Shown here piece by piece: positions 1-10,296 of a DNA stretch of 34,691 nucleotides. The position numbers and the translations under genes were made by a program. Source of the DNA: Streptomyces sp. NRRL B-24484 (lineage in GTDB: Bacteria > Actinomycetota > Actinomycetes > Streptomycetales > Streptomycetaceae); NCBI RefSeq assembly GCF_000717715.1, contig NZ_JOAI01000060.1, forward strand, positions 1 through 34,691, written 5' to 3'. Position 1 is the stretch's first letter, and every line of letters starts with the position of its first letter. Below the pieces are notes generated by a model. That model ran no database searches, was not told where the DNA came from, and was given only the letters and a program-made list of their open reading frames with translations.

Positions 1-56
1 AACGCTTCCTGCGCCGACGGCGACAAGTGCCGCGCGTCCCCCACCAGTCCACTCAC
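1..56 (-). CDS. IS630-family transposase, N-terminal fragment (cut by window edge)
   Basis: Eighteen codons are visible, reading outward from a GTG at 54-56. They translate to VSGLVGDARHLSPSAQEA. The GDARxLSxxAQEA pattern resembles the start of actinobacterial IS630-family transposases, just before their helix-turn-helix. No catalytic DDE residues are in the window, so family assignment rests on this short peptide plus the TA boundary of the repeat. An identical copy faces the other way at the right end. Partial at its 3' end only because the window stops. Confidence 0.5.
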   Translation of the reverse strand, partial: MSGLVGDARHLSPSAQEA

Positions 57-99
57 ACGGTGTTCAACGACCCAGAACCCCTACCGTTTCGGATCAATA
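1..99 (-). mobile_element. IS630-like insertion sequence, one end (partial)
   Basis: Positions 1-99 are the exact reverse complement of 34593-34691. Identity stops at 99/100 on this side. The inner boundary of the repeat is a TA dinucleotide (98-99), the target duplicated by IS630/Tc1-mariner family elements. Reading outward on the minus strand, about 40 bp of non-coding DNA leads to a GTG start and an IS630-like transposase N-terminus. The element runs off the window. A telomere repeat is less likely because the repeat contains a transposase start. Confidence 0.6.
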
Positions 100-193
100 C
101 CAGCAGCTGCCCCTGGTCCGCAGCTGAATTGCGACGCCGTCGGCGGAGAAAGGCCAGTGCCCCACCGCCCGGCTTGGCTCTATCGTCGCCGGT

Positions 194-1171
194 ATGGGCA
201 AGCAGGCTGGGAAGAAGCAGTTGAAGCGGCGTCATCACACCGTCCCGCAGCTCTACCTCCGGCGGTTCGCCGATGAGGCGGAGCAGTTCATCCGGGTCCC
301 GGTCGGTGGTGGTGAGCGCCGGCCGATCGGGGTTGTCCATGCCACTGTGCAGAAGGACTTCTACTCGTTCCGGAATGCGGCCGGTGATCTCGACGACTCC
401 ATGGAGGATTTCTTCGGAGAGATCGAGGCCGAAGCCGCCAAGGTCCTGCGGCTGGTGGTTGAGCAGGATCAGTGGCCGTTGCCTGCCGGGGCGCGCGTCA
501 CGCTGGCCCACTGGATCGCGGCCCAGCTCGTACGGGGGCCGGCTGCCCGGGCGGTCATGGCGGAAACGCTGGACTTCTTGACGAAGATACAGATCGGGAT
601 CGGGGGCAGGCCCGAGCTCAGGAGGCACCTGGAAAGGGATGCGGGAGGGCCCGTCGCGGACGAGGAGGTCGAGGAGATGTGGAAGGAGATGACCGACTTC
701 TCCAGCTACTCCATCGATCTGCCCGCCATTGACCATTTGAGCTCGATCCCCGAGCGCATACGAACCCTAGCCCCGCTACTGCTGGGCCGATCCTGGGTGC
801 TCGTCCGCTTCGAGCGGAGGGCCCTGCTCACCTCGGACCACCCCGTCGCACTGGCCGCCGGGCCTAACGCAACCGAGCACACCGCGGTCGGTGTGGCGAA
901 CGCCGGGGCCATCATCCTGCCGCTGGACCGCCGGGCAGCCATCATCATGTACGACCCGGCTCCGGACTTCCGGCTCCCCGGCACAACCCGCCTGGCACGG
1001 TTCATCAACCAGCACGTGGCCTGGAGCGCCCGCGCAGCCGTCTTCCACCACCCCGATGACAACCCCCTCGACGGCATCCAGCTCCTCCCCCAGCGCGGAC
1101 CGGAGCTCCAATTCAGCCACGCCCCGGACGACTTGATCCACCCCGACGGGCTCCGCCTGGAATTGGACTGA
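194..1171 (+). CDS. DUF4238 domain protein
   Basis: The 325-residue product opens with a basic stretch and then RRHHTVPQLYLRRFAD (residues 12-27). This is the hallmark N-terminal motif of the DUF4238 family: a His-rich, Val-Pro-Gln-x-Tyr-Leu-x-x-Phe block. The family's biochemical role is not established. Length is normal for the family and there is no signal peptide or membrane segment. The ATG at 194 is the only start that keeps the motif near the N-terminus, although no strong Shine-Dalgarno (SD) sequence precedes it. The gene stands alone, about 90 bp from the inner edge of the left IS end and convergent with the next gene. Members often sit in accessory regions, so a defence-associated role is possible but not shown here. 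Confidence 0.85.
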   Translation: MGKQAGKKQLKRRHHTVPQLYLRRFADEAEQFIRVPVGGGERRPIGVVHATVQKDFYSFRNAAGDLDDSMEDFFGEIEAEAAKVLRLVVEQDQWPLPAGARVTLAHWIAAQLVRGPAARAVMAETLDFLTKIQIGIGGRPELRRHLERDAGGPVADEEVEEMWKEMTDFSSYSIDLPAIDHLSSIPERIRTLAPLLLGRSWVLVRFERRALLTSDHPVALAAGPNATEHTAVGVANAGAIILPLDRRAAIIMYDPAPDFRLPGTTRLARFINQHVAWSARAAVFHHPDDNPLDGIQLLPQRGPELQFSHAPDDLIHPDGLRLELD

Positions 1172-1265
1172 CCCGGCCGTCGCGCGCAGCCATCGGGCCA
1201 GGCGAGGGAGATCGCCGAGAACCTACAGCCGCAGGTCAGTGGTAGTGATGGTCATGAGCAGCAGG

Positions 1266-2078
1266 TCAGCGCGGGGCTCGGGCACGCTCGATGTACACGG
1301 CGAAGGCGTGGTCGGTCATGACCAGTGCCTGAGAGGTGATCAGCGCGAGCGTTCCGACAGAGCCGGTGAACTTGATGGTCGAGACCCTGCCGTCGGTGCG
1401 CACGACCTCCCGGTCGAGCGCCTGAAGCGTGGCATAACGGTCTCCGTGTGCCAGCGCGCTGCAGACCTTCCAGAACAGGCGGGCGTGGGTCTCACCGATG
1501 CGAGTACGGGCGCCGGCGTCACCCACGATTGCTTCGTAGCCGGGGAAGGACAGGGCCTTCTTCCGGTCGACGGGCGGTACGCCAGCCGCCGCAAGCAGGG
1601 CGCGGATGCGGTCCTGGCGGGCCTCCAGGTCGGTGACCGGGTTGCCGAGCACACTCGCCATCTTCCCCGCGTTCTTCACGTCGTCCAGGTTGAGGTTGAG
1701 GGTCCGCTTGATCCGCTCCAGCTGCGTTGTCGGGCCGAGCAGCCACAACGCCCGTGCGGCATTCTCTAGGGCGGCGCGCAGCAAGGTGAACTGGGCATGG
1801 GTTTGGATCGTTACCTCGTGCCGGTCCTCGACTTGCTGCACAGCCAAACTGGCGGCCAGGGCCTGAAGGTGGTCGACGGCGACGACCAGAGCCAGGTGCG
1901 CCATGTGCGACGCTTGGAACGGGTCGGTCTTCGCGTCGTCAGCCGCCAGCTCGCTGCCAGGGTGCACCGTCCAGCCTTCCCAGCTGTCTGTGGTGGTGCG
2001 CTCTACCAGTGGCGGCACCTTCTCCAGCAATCGCTGAAGGTCGCGCAGGAGCACCGCTTCGTCGAGGTTCGCCGTCAT
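1266..2078 (-). CDS. Hypothetical helical protein
   Basis: This is a 270-residue soluble protein that I do not recognise. It is predicted mostly alpha-helical, with no signal peptide or membrane segment. Conserved-looking blocks are a middle ENAARALWLLGP segment (about residues 105-117) and a later WKVCSALAHGDRYA segment (about 205-218). The Ala-His-Gly element within helices resembles helical bundle proteins of the HEPN or DUF5677 type, but the diagnostic RxxxxH motif is not visible, so no family is claimed. The ATG start at 2078 has no good SD; codon usage and length support a real gene. It converges on the DUF4238 gene. Confidence 0.7.
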   Translation of the reverse strand: MTANLDEAVLLRDLQRLLEKVPPLVERTTTDSWEGWTVHPGSELAADDAKTDPFQASHMAHLALVVAVDHLQALAASLAVQQVEDRHEVTIQTHAQFTLLRAALENAARALWLLGPTTQLERIKRTLNLNLDDVKNAGKMASVLGNPVTDLEARQDRIRALLAAAGVPPVDRKKALSFPGYEAIVGDAGARTRIGETHARLFWKVCSALAHGDRYATLQALDREVVRTDGRVSTIKFTGSVGTLALITSQALVMTDHAFAVYIERARAPR

Positions 2079-2133
2079 ACACGGAGGCTAGCCGTCCACA
2101 TGCCCCGCGACCCAGCGGTTTACAACGAGGCAC

Positions 2134-2320
2134 TCATGTCTCCGCTTTGAGGTAAGTGTCGGCCTTGCGCCGCAGCGCCGAAAGGTTGGGCAGCGCAACC
2201 GCGCTGGCGAACCCGGCTGTCGGTGCCGGGTGAGAAGGCGGTCGGTTAACGGCTCTCGGGGTGCTGCTCCCAGCCGCCCGTGTCCAGCACCCACCGGGTG
2301 TGCTTGTCGCTCACCCTCAC
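2134..2320 (-). pseudogene. Short broken ORF with a perfect ribosome-binding site
   Basis: An AAGGAGGT SD (complement of 2327-2334) sits six bases before a GTG at 2318-2320. From there a 24-codon frame (MRVSDKHTRWVLDTGG and on) ends at TAA 2246-2248. A different frame then shows coding-like sequence ending in NLSALRRKADTYLKAET and a TGA at 2134-2136. The whole is 187 bases, one more than a multiple of three, which fits a roughly 61-residue gene with one indel. The intact 24-residue peptide could instead be genuine. No function can be assigned. Confidence 0.35.
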
Positions 2321-2353
2321 CGTCCGACCTCCTTCGCGGTCCCGCTTCACCCA

Positions 2354-2641
2354 TCATGCTCCCGGCCTCGACGGCACCACCGGGCAGCAACGTCGGAACG
2401 GCCCGCCGTCCGGGCGGGAGCGAGCCCTGCCAACCGTGGTGGTGGAGCTGCGTCCGGCAGCAGCCGGAGCGGTCAGGGGCTGCTCCAGGTCCTGCAGCTG
2501 GGCTCGTGCCAGGTCTGTCCGGATGACCGTGCCACCCTGGGAGATCCGCTCCACTCGACCAAATACGGCAGCACCCGCCAGCCGATCGGCCTGGGCCGCC
2601 AGACCGGAGGTGTTCACCGGATCGAGGGACCCCGCATACAT
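2354..2641 (-). CDS. Possible small hypothetical protein
   Basis: A 95-codon frame begins at ATG 2641 and ends just upstream of the SD of the short ORF at 2246-2320. The first 60 residues (MYAGSLDPVNTSGLAAQADR and following) look like ordinary helical protein. The last 35, rich in Arg, Pro and Ser, look like out-of-frame translation, so the gene may be degraded or read through. Together with the broken ORF downstream it would form a short minus-strand unit diverging from the gene at 2683. I do not recognise it. Confidence 0.3.
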   Translation of the reverse strand: MYAGSLDPVNTSGLAAQADRLAGAAVFGRVERISQGGTVIRTDLARAQLQDLEQPLTAPAAAGRSSTTTVGRARSRPDGGPFRRCCPVVPSRPGA

Positions 2642-2682
2642 GGGCCCGGCCCCTAGGCTCGGAACCGGTCGCGGTCCGGTCC

Positions 2683-3930
2683 GTGGGGCGCAGTGTGAGG
2701 TGGGGGTGGGTTGTGGGCGGTCCGGTTGTGGTGGCGGATCCGGCGGTGTTGGAGGTGGAGTTCCGGCATGTGCACCGTTTGTTGGATCCGGCGGCGTCGG
2801 GTGTGCAGCGGTGGGTGGTGGAGGTCCGGGCCGGCGGGGAGCGGGTGGGTGCCCTTCGGGCGGCGCGGGGCCTGTTCTGGCAGGCGGGGAATCTGCGGGA
2901 GCGCCTGGGGGACGAGAGCCCGTTCTTGGCGGCGGTGTCGGCGGTGTTGCTGTCCCCGGACGGGTCGTTCAGCGCTGAGTTCGAGGCCGCGGTCGACATG
3001 GCGAACAACGTCTTGGTGGTCGAGGAACTGGAGCTGGACGGGCCGTGGGCCGATCCGCTGGTCGCGGCGTCGCTGGTGTCCAGCGTGATCGACCGGCTCA
3101 CCGACAACGGCTTCGCCGTCATCCTCCCCCGTGAAGCAGCCGGCGTGGCCGGGGCCGCCCTGCTCGACGAGGCGGGGGCGCTGCTGGCCGGCGAGGACTT
3201 CGGCGACGACCTGCGGATCATCGACACCGCGCTCGCCGCACCCGAGGAGGCCGCGCACCGCGTGCAGCGGCTGCTGGCCGAGCGCTCCCGCAGCGGCGGC
3301 CTCACCCGGCCCGACCCGGCCACCGTGGACGGCTGGGAGGAGCACGACGACTACGACGACGAGGAGGGCTGGTCGCTGACCGCCCAGACCCGCGCCGTGC
3401 TGCGCCTCGCGCTGGAGGACCTGGCCGCCGCCGCGTGGGCGGAGGCCGCGGCGCTGGGCAGCGAGGCACTGACCGCGAAGGCGGCAGGGCTGTTCGCGAG
3501 CCTTCCGCGGGTGACGTTCTACCAGGACGCGTCCTGGCGCCGGCAGATGGCCCGCACCTTCGACGACCTCGCCGGCGACCTGGAAGCCGGCCGGGACCTG
3601 GTGCCCGGGTGCACGGGCGAGGAGATGGCCCTGCACCTGGCGATCGCCCGGGCCGAGGAGCTCCAGCAGGACCGTCCCCGCCTCGTCGCCGACACCGTTC
3701 AGGGCCTGGCGGCGGACCCGTACGACTTCGACTGGGAGGCCTGCTCGGACCTGCTGTTCGAGGACCACGACGTCCTCATGCTGTTCGACAGCAAACTCGA
3801 CGGCATCGAGGACGGCGGCAGCGAGGTCAACCAGGCACTCGGCATGGTCAACCTCGCACCGCGCGACTGGTTCAGCCCCTTCGACCCAGGCCATGCCCGC
3901 GACCCGCACCGCGGCTTCCGCCGCGACTGA
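2683..3930 (+). CDS. Hypothetical acidic protein
   Basis: This protein has up to 415 residues and I do not recognise it. It is soluble and acidic, with a conspicuous run of Asp/Glu (EEHDDYDDEEGW, around residue 215) in mid-protein. The N-terminal half alternates strands and helices (VEVRAGGERVGALRAARG, then VLVVEELELDG and a helix) in a way that recalls a GNAT-like fold, but no acetyl-CoA loop can be pointed to. The C-terminal half is helical. Several in-frame GTG codons lie between 2683 and about 2735, and the true start is probably one of the later ones before ADPAVLEVEF. It stands alone on the plus strand and converges on the HTH gene at 3967. Confidence 0.75.
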   Translation: MGRSVRWGWVVGGPVVVADPAVLEVEFRHVHRLLDPAASGVQRWVVEVRAGGERVGALRAARGLFWQAGNLRERLGDESPFLAAVSAVLLSPDGSFSAEFEAAVDMANNVLVVEELELDGPWADPLVAASLVSSVIDRLTDNGFAVILPREAAGVAGAALLDEAGALLAGEDFGDDLRIIDTALAAPEEAAHRVQRLLAERSRSGGLTRPDPATVDGWEEHDDYDDEEGWSLTAQTRAVLRLALEDLAAAAWAEAAALGSEALTAKAAGLFASLPRVTFYQDASWRRQMARTFDDLAGDLEAGRDLVPGCTGEEMALHLAIARAEELQQDRPRLVADTVQGLAADPYDFDWEACSDLLFEDHDVLMLFDSKLDGIEDGGSEVNQALGMVNLAPRDWFSPFDPGHARDPHRGFRRD

Positions 3931-5679
<1,749 letters not shown>

Positions 5680-6031
5680 CAGCCCGCCGGGGCTCCCGCC
5701 CGCGGCCCCGCACAGCGGGCCCGGCAGCGCCCTGCGAGGCAAGGTGACGGCCGGGCCCGACCGGATGCGACGGCTACACCGCCTGCGACACCGACGCCAA
5801 CGAACCCGATCACCTGCCGCAGCATCAAGAACGACGGAGACCCTGGTGCCAATCGCGGACCGCGGCACGATCCGCGGACTGCCTATTGGCGCCGTCGCAG
5901 AGGCCGGAGCGAGACGCCGTGACCGCCTGGTGGCCGACCGGCGAGGTGCCGGGATCCATCGCGGGCCATAGCGTGTAGGCGGATCGACCAGCGGGTCCAA
6001 CGAACCGTGACCGCCCCTTCGGGAGGCTCAC
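5680..6031. other. Geneless stretch after the rpf-like gene
   Basis: In these 352 bp no frame shows convincing coding character together with a start and ribosome-binding site. GC-rich partial inverted repeats just after the rpf stop (about 5685-5730) could terminate transcription but form no clean stem. The 3' end carries GGGAGG, the SD of the next gene. Confidence 0.4.
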
Positions 6032-6214
6032 ATGCTCGTGCTCATGCTGTTCATGCCCCCGGCGCTTCTCGGCGCCCTCCTGCTGCTCGGCCGGTTCGAG
6101 GAACGCCTCACCGACCGCCTCACCACACCACCGCCGGACGAGCCGGCGCCTTCACTGCATGAGAGTCCGGAGACCGGCGAACCGGCGCCCGCCCCGGCCG
6201 ACTCCGGCCACTGA
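6032..6214 (+). CDS. Small single-TM membrane protein
   Basis: A 60-residue protein begins at ATG 6032, seven bases after GGGAGG. Residues 1-20 (MLVLMLFMPPALLGALLLLG) form one hydrophobic segment that would anchor the protein in the membrane. The remaining 40 residues are charged, then Pro/Ala-rich, and probably cytoplasmic. Small proteins of this build are common in Streptomyces and their role is unknown. It may be cotranscribed with the next gene 185 bp downstream. Confidence 0.6.
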   Translation: MLVLMLFMPPALLGALLLLGRFEERLTDRLTTPPPDEPAPSLHESPETGEPAPAPADSGH

Positions 6215-6399
6215 CCCCGCCAGCAGTGCCGCCCGTCCCGCCCATCCGGACACGCCGACCAGGCATGCCGCACTCCCGGCCGTGACCTGCGCCGTTCGAG
6301 TGTCACCACCCCGCCCGGCCCGCCGCCCGGCACCCGCCAGGCCCGGCGCCGAAACCACTGGAGCCCGCAGGTGCGCAGCCGGGCGGAGGGGATGTCGCC

Positions 6400-6720
6400 A
6401 TGGATCGCGGGAACAGTGGGGACTGGACGCTGCCGTGGACGCTCAAGGCGCAGCAGGTACCGCACGGCGGGTGGATCGCGGGGCTGCTTGTGGATCTCGC
6501 GGCCGACGCGCGGCGGGTGATCCGTACCGTCCGGTTCCCGCTGTACCCGGCCGCCCGGGCTTTGGGGGTTCAGCCGGTGATCGTCCGCACCGGCCTGCAG
6601 CGGCTCGCCGATGCCGGGATGGTCCGCTTCCACATCGACGAGACCCATCCGGTGGAGGGGCCGCACGTCGTCGTCGACGTCCTGCCGGTCTTCGCCGAAC
6701 CCGCCGAGTCGGTCGGCTGA
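6400..6720 (+). CDS. Small winged-helix-like hypothetical protein
   Basis: This 106-residue protein from ATG 6400 has GGAGGGG upstream as SD. I do not recognise a named family. Residues 42-75 (RTVRFPLYPAARALGVQPVI, then VRTGLQRLADAGMVRF) have the spacing of a winged-helix DNA-binding domain, a helix-turn-helix followed by a beta hairpin, as in small GntR- or MarR-type modules. There is no ligand-binding domain. A strong hairpin terminator follows 72 bases downstream, so it is probably the last gene of its transcript. Confidence 0.65.
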   Translation: MDRGNSGDWTLPWTLKAQQVPHGGWIAGLLVDLAADARRVIRTVRFPLYPAARALGVQPVIVRTGLQRLADAGMVRFHIDETHPVEGPHVVVDVLPVFAEPAESVG

Positions 6721-6792
6721 GCCCGGCCGGCCAGCGAGAACGGCTGAGGTGGCTGACGGTCACCGCGCCCCGGGTTCTGATCAGATGCGAAG

Positions 6793-6823
6793 GCCGCTGC
6801 CCTGCGGGTCGCAGGGCAGCGGC
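6793..6823 (+). terminator. Hairpin terminator
   Basis: There is a perfect 13-bp stem, GCCGCTGCCCTGC (6793-6805) pairing with GCAGGGCAGCGGC (6811-6823), around a 5-base loop GGGTC. There is no U-tract, as is usual for Streptomyces terminators. It follows the gene ending at 6720. Confidence 0.7.
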
Positions 6824-7097
6824 GTCCGGCGGGTGCGGGCCGCCGGTTTGGGGCGGCCGATGTGTACGGTCGACCGCCCCGGCGGGCGATGTCCTGCCGG
6901 CCAGGCGCCGTCGGAGGTGTACGTGCCGGGCGGACGAGAGCAGGACCTCGCCACGCGCCCTGGTCGGGGCGCTCGCCCGGGTTCAACGACGCAGGCCCCC
7001 CAGGGTACGAGGACGGCGGCGCGGCTGGCCGGCACTCACCGGCGCTCGGCGACACAAACCTCTGGGAAGCGTCACCAGCAGGTGCCAGGATGCCCGG
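6824..7097. other. Intergenic region
   Basis: Together with 6721-6792 this makes a 377-bp gap. Beyond the terminator I see no supported coding frame. It must contain the promoter of the gene at 7098, but no consensus is evident. Confidence 0.35.
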
Positions 7098-7514
7098 ATG
7101 AACGACGACGCCGCTCCCAACAAGGCCGACCAGGTCCGTCTCTACCTCGAAACCTTGCAGGCCCGCATGGACCCCGGCCAGTTCCGGGTCCTGCGCCATC
7201 TCGTCAAAGGGTCCTTCTCCGTCCTCGCCGCACCTGACGGGGAAGGCCGCCTCGACCTCGACGACGAGGACAAGGTCCACCTCACCCCGGAAGTCACCGA
7301 CGAACTCCTCGTCGTCCTTGCCATCGCCGCCAGCGGCACCATGGAGCACCACGTCGTCGACCTCGGCGACGGCGCGGCAACTGTCATGGACGCCGACGCC
7401 GCGAACGACCCCGAAGCCATCGAGAAGATGCGGGACTGGGCCGCGCAACAGCGCCGCGAGCGGGAGCACACGGACGCCGTCCTGCGCGGCATCGCCGACG
7501 CCTCCGGCACCTGA
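7098..7514 (+). CDS. Hypothetical acidic protein
   Basis: The 138-residue product from ATG 7098 (MNDDAAPNKADQVRLYLETL) is acidic and soluble, with no recognised domain. The frame stays open far upstream, but only the part from this ATG looks like protein. A central LDLDDEDKVHLTPEV segment and a C-terminal charged helix (EKMRDWAAQQRREREHTDAV) suggest a mixed fold ending in a helix. The SD is weak. It is followed 161 bp later by a DUF6296 gene on the same strand. Confidence 0.65.
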   Translation: MNDDAAPNKADQVRLYLETLQARMDPGQFRVLRHLVKGSFSVLAAPDGEGRLDLDDEDKVHLTPEVTDELLVVLAIAASGTMEHHVVDLGDGAATVMDADAANDPEAIEKMRDWAAQQRREREHTDAVLRGIADASGT

Positions 7515-7675
7515 TGCCGCTGGCCGTCCAGGTGCGCCGAGCGGGGGTTGTTTGCCCGTCGGTGTCGCGTCCCGGCGGAGGTCAGAGCGGCGGGCGACGG
7601 CCTCACCAGCGTGCCTCCCGCCACCCCGGCCCCGCGCCGACGTAGGGTCGGGAACGCCGCGGTGGACAGGACGCG

Positions 7676-7921
7676 ATGCCGGTGGCCCCCGCACCGTCAC
7701 GGTGGCTGCTCACCTTCCCCGGCCGGCCCGGAGCCCACGGTGAGCAGGACGCCGTGCTCGTCGAGCAGCAGGCCGGCTACGGACCCCACGGACACCCGAT
7801 CTACGCCGACGCCGACCGCACCGTCCGCGTGGAGATCGAAGAAGGCGGCCTCGTCCACATCTTGAGCCTCATCGGCCGCCCGGAGCCGGACACACCCGTG
7901 CACGCCCAACCCATGCGCTGA
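7676..7921 (+). CDS. DUF6296-like small protein
   Basis: This 81-residue protein from ATG 7676 has AGGA upstream. The sequence RWLLTFPGRPGAHGEQDAVL with later GYGPHGHPIYADADRTVRVE fits the small Streptomyces family DUF6296. That family shows a (V/L)xxPGxPGAH opening, a GPxGHPxYxD centre and a final HAxP-type ending, here VHAQPM. Function is unknown. The family is common in accessory and plasmid DNA. The assignment is from memory of the motif pattern. Confidence 0.65.
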   Translation: MPVAPAPSRWLLTFPGRPGAHGEQDAVLVEQQAGYGPHGHPIYADADRTVRVEIEEGGLVHILSLIGRPEPDTPVHAQPMR

Positions 7922-7944
7922 AGCCGAGACCAACCGGCCGCCGA

Positions 7945-8599
7945 CTACGGGCGGGCGCTACCGCCAGCGGCCTCCAGCTCCCGCAGTTGTTGATCGGCGC
8001 GCTGCTGGTCGGCGACCGCGTCGATCCCGTAGTCCACCGCCTTCGCATAGGCGGCGACCCGACGCCGGGCGAGGTCGATCAGCTGCTCGCGCGGCCAGGG
8101 CTCGCCCCGGCCAGCCGCCTGCCCCGAGCGCACGTTGTCGTCCGTCACCTCGGACATCGCGCGCATCGCCGCACCCACCGCGGCCAGGTCCGACAGCTGG
8201 CCGCTGCGCCAGGCCAGGTACTCCTGGCGTAGGTAGCCGATCGCGCCGTCCTGGCCGTCCCATTCGGGCGCGTCCGGGCCCAGCGGGCCGCGGCCGGTGC
8301 CGCCGTGCCGATCCATCTGGCGCAGCTGCATCGCGGCTCCGACGGCAGCCGGGTTCGGGCCGCCGCCCGGCCCGGCAACAGCACCGCTGCCGGCGCCCGC
8401 CGGGGCAACCGCGGGCAGCGCGGCGCGGTCGAGCAGCGCGGCATGGCGCAGCACCCACTCCCGGTCGTGCATCTGCGGGGTGCCGTGGTTTGGCGCGGGC
8501 GAGGTTCAGGATCGCCGCCGTCTCCACGTGTGGCTCGGGGGCGTCCGTGTAGGCCTCCCCCGGCGTCGGGACGGCCGGGCCCGTGCTGTCGTTCGGCAT
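7945..8599 (-). pseudogene. Hypothetical protein gene with one-base frameshift
   Basis: The start at ATG 8597-8599 has a good SD (GAGGAGAA) and opens MPNDSTGPAVPTPGEAYTDA. This frame is protein-like for about 37 residues (ILNLARAK) and then becomes Arg/Pro-rich noise. A frame displaced by one base carries the coherent continuation MHDREWVLRHAALLDRAAL through to TAG 7945-7947. Removing one base from the A-run (TTT at 8489-8491 on the plus strand) joins them as ARANHGTPQMHDREW. The repaired product would be about 217 residues, helical and soluble, with no recognised function. This is either a real inactivating indel or a sequencing error in a short homopolymer. Confidence 0.65.
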
Positions 8600-8887
8600 C
8601 TGGCGGTTCTCCTCGATGATCTGGGCGGGCGCTGTGGACGAAGCGGCCCGCTTGGAACTCTGGGGCGCACCGTCCAGAGTCTGCAGACGGGTCCCGGGGT
8701 CCTCAGCGCTGGGCGGGGCCGGAACTCCGAACCTGACGGAATCTCAATGTCGGCGTCAACTTCGAGCAGCTGGCCTGCAAGCTCGGCTGCGGGTGCGAGC
8801 GGTGGTTCGTACGGTCGGCAGCAAAGGGGGAGCACGCGTCTACCCCAGGTTCAGTGCGCATCGTCCCCTATGGCGAACAGGCTCCGG

Positions 8888-9991
8888 TCATGGCCGTGGT
8901 CGTGGTGCTGGCTCGAATGCGCCGTCGAGGGCGGCTTGGATGAGGGTCTCGGCCTGCTGGGCAACCTTTGGGGGCTCGCCGCTCAGGTTTTCCTGCATGG
9001 TCTTCTGCGACATGTCGAGGAAGCTGGCCAGGTTCGTCAGGAGGTCTGGGAACCGTTCGAGGGCTGTCACCAAGGTGCTCACGTTCTGCTGCCATCCGGC
9101 GCGGAGGAAGCCCAGCGCGGCTGCCGTCAGGAAGACGGCGAGTTTGGGGTCTTCGTCCATGGCGGCCAGCCCCTGTAGGCCGGCATGGTTCTTCTTTCCG
9201 CTCAGGGCTGCAATGGCCCGGGCCGCGATCGGTAGGTGTTGGAACAGCGCGGCAGCGGTGGTGCGGACCGCTTCCAGCTCGTCGTCCGTCGTCGACTCGA
9301 CGGCTTGGGTCAGGCTCTGTACAGAGATGAACTCGGCGGCGCCGAAGAGGTCTTGGGCTGGACCGGTCAGCCATGGCCCCGCGTCGCCGAAGCCCTGGCG
9401 GCGGCCGGGGGAGACCCCGAGTGCCTTCTCGACGGTTAGGGCGTGTTCCTCGGTCACATCGCCGGATTCCCCCAGCGTGAAGAGCCGGAGAAGGGAGGCG
9501 AAGGCGTCGGCGCGCTCGGTCGCGGTGATGCGGACCAGTCGCGGAATCCCTCCCTTGCGCTTGGCTGCAAGGTGTGCGGCGATCGAATCCAAGGCCTGAC
9601 CGCGCTCGGCCACCGGGTCCATGCCTAGACGCTCGGCTTCCTTGGCGACTGCGCGGTCCATGTCCGCTGTCGCTTCGTGCAGGACCGCGGCAATCGCCTC
9701 GCGGACGGCGGAGGTGGTGACGGGAAACCCGTCGAGCCACAGCACCACGCGCAGCACCCGAGGGTCCTTCGAGTGCTCGCGCCAGGTCATAAGGCGTAGC
9801 AGCTGGTCGTCCGTGCCGGGCGGGTACAGCCACAGTGGACGGCGTCCGCGGTTGCCTGCCCGGGTGGGGTGAGGAAGCAGACCCTGTCCGCGGAAGGTCT
9901 CTAGCATCCGCTCGCTGATGCTGTGCCCGGCCGCAGTGGCGGCCGCGACGAGATCAGGGGTCTCCGTACCGGTTCTCGGCTCCTCGCTCAT
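8888..9991 (-). CDS. MerR-like winged-helix N-terminal protein, function unknown
   Basis: The product is 367 residues from ATG 9991 (MSEEPRTGTETPD); an in-frame ATG at 10036 is possible but the extra 15 residues look non-coding. Residues about 10-85 resemble a MerR-type recognition fold: SISERMLETFRGQGLLP, then RRPLWLYPPGTDDQLLRLM and a helix. The rest is helical and carries no MerR Cys signature or known effector domain. No membrane segment is present. It stands alone on the minus strand; 288 bp downstream, between it and the frameshifted gene, hold no supportable gene. Confidence 0.7.
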   Translation of the reverse strand: MSEEPRTGTETPDLVAAATAAGHSISERMLETFRGQGLLPHPTRAGNRGRRPLWLYPPGTDDQLLRLMTWREHSKDPRVLRVVLWLDGFPVTTSAVREAIAAVLHEATADMDRAVAKEAERLGMDPVAERGQALDSIAAHLAAKRKGGIPRLVRITATERADAFASLLRLFTLGESGDVTEEHALTVEKALGVSPGRRQGFGDAGPWLTGPAQDLFGAAEFISVQSLTQAVESTTDDELEAVRTTAAALFQHLPIAARAIAALSGKKNHAGLQGLAAMDEDPKLAVFLTAAALGFLRAGWQQNVSTLVTALERFPDLLTNLASFLDMSQKTMQENLSGEPPKVAQQAETLIQAALDGAFEPAPRPRP

Positions 9992-10296
9992 GGCGCGCAG
10001 CGTAGCTCTTGATGGACTTGTTGCAGGCGTGATCACGCGTTCTGGTCGAGGTACTCCCAGCGAGGTGGCCGTTAACTTGCAAACCGGTCAACGGGCGTTG
10101 CTACCAGCGTTTTTGTGCTGCTTACCTGATCGCAGGAGACGGTCAAAGGGGCCGCCGGAGAGGATCAGTGTGGTGATGGAAGCGAGGGCCGGCGGCGACG
10201 GACCGAAGCCGGGAGCAGAGGCGAGGCGGCCAGTGCGGCGCAGCGGTCGCGGGTGGTGCAGGTCTGGGCGATCAGGGTGCTGTCGGGAGGTTGGAG
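9992..10296. other. Divergent intergenic region
   Basis: This 305-bp region lies between the minus-strand wHTH gene and the plus-strand small gene. The stretch at 10070-10130 is less GC-rich than its surroundings and is the most likely promoter zone, but no -35/-10 pair is clear. Coding-like fragments are present without a start and SD. GGGAGG at 10285-10290 is the SD of the next gene. Confidence 0.35.

Noticed and set aside
1..99. Terminal inverted repeat read as a telomere of a linear plasmid
   Set aside because: Attractive because of tap-tpg, but the repeat encodes a transposase start and begins at TA, lacks the dense short palindromes of Streptomyces telomeres, and has a length typical of an assembly overlap.
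27..224. Two ORFs (27-224 plus, 34468-34665 minus) with identical first 24 residues
   Set aside because: They arise only from the inverted repeat, lie antisense to the transposase start, and diverge into noise outside it.
8600..8887. Possible gene between the frameshifted gene and the wHTH gene
   Set aside because: Short coding-like fragments on both strands, but none with start, SD and coherent length.
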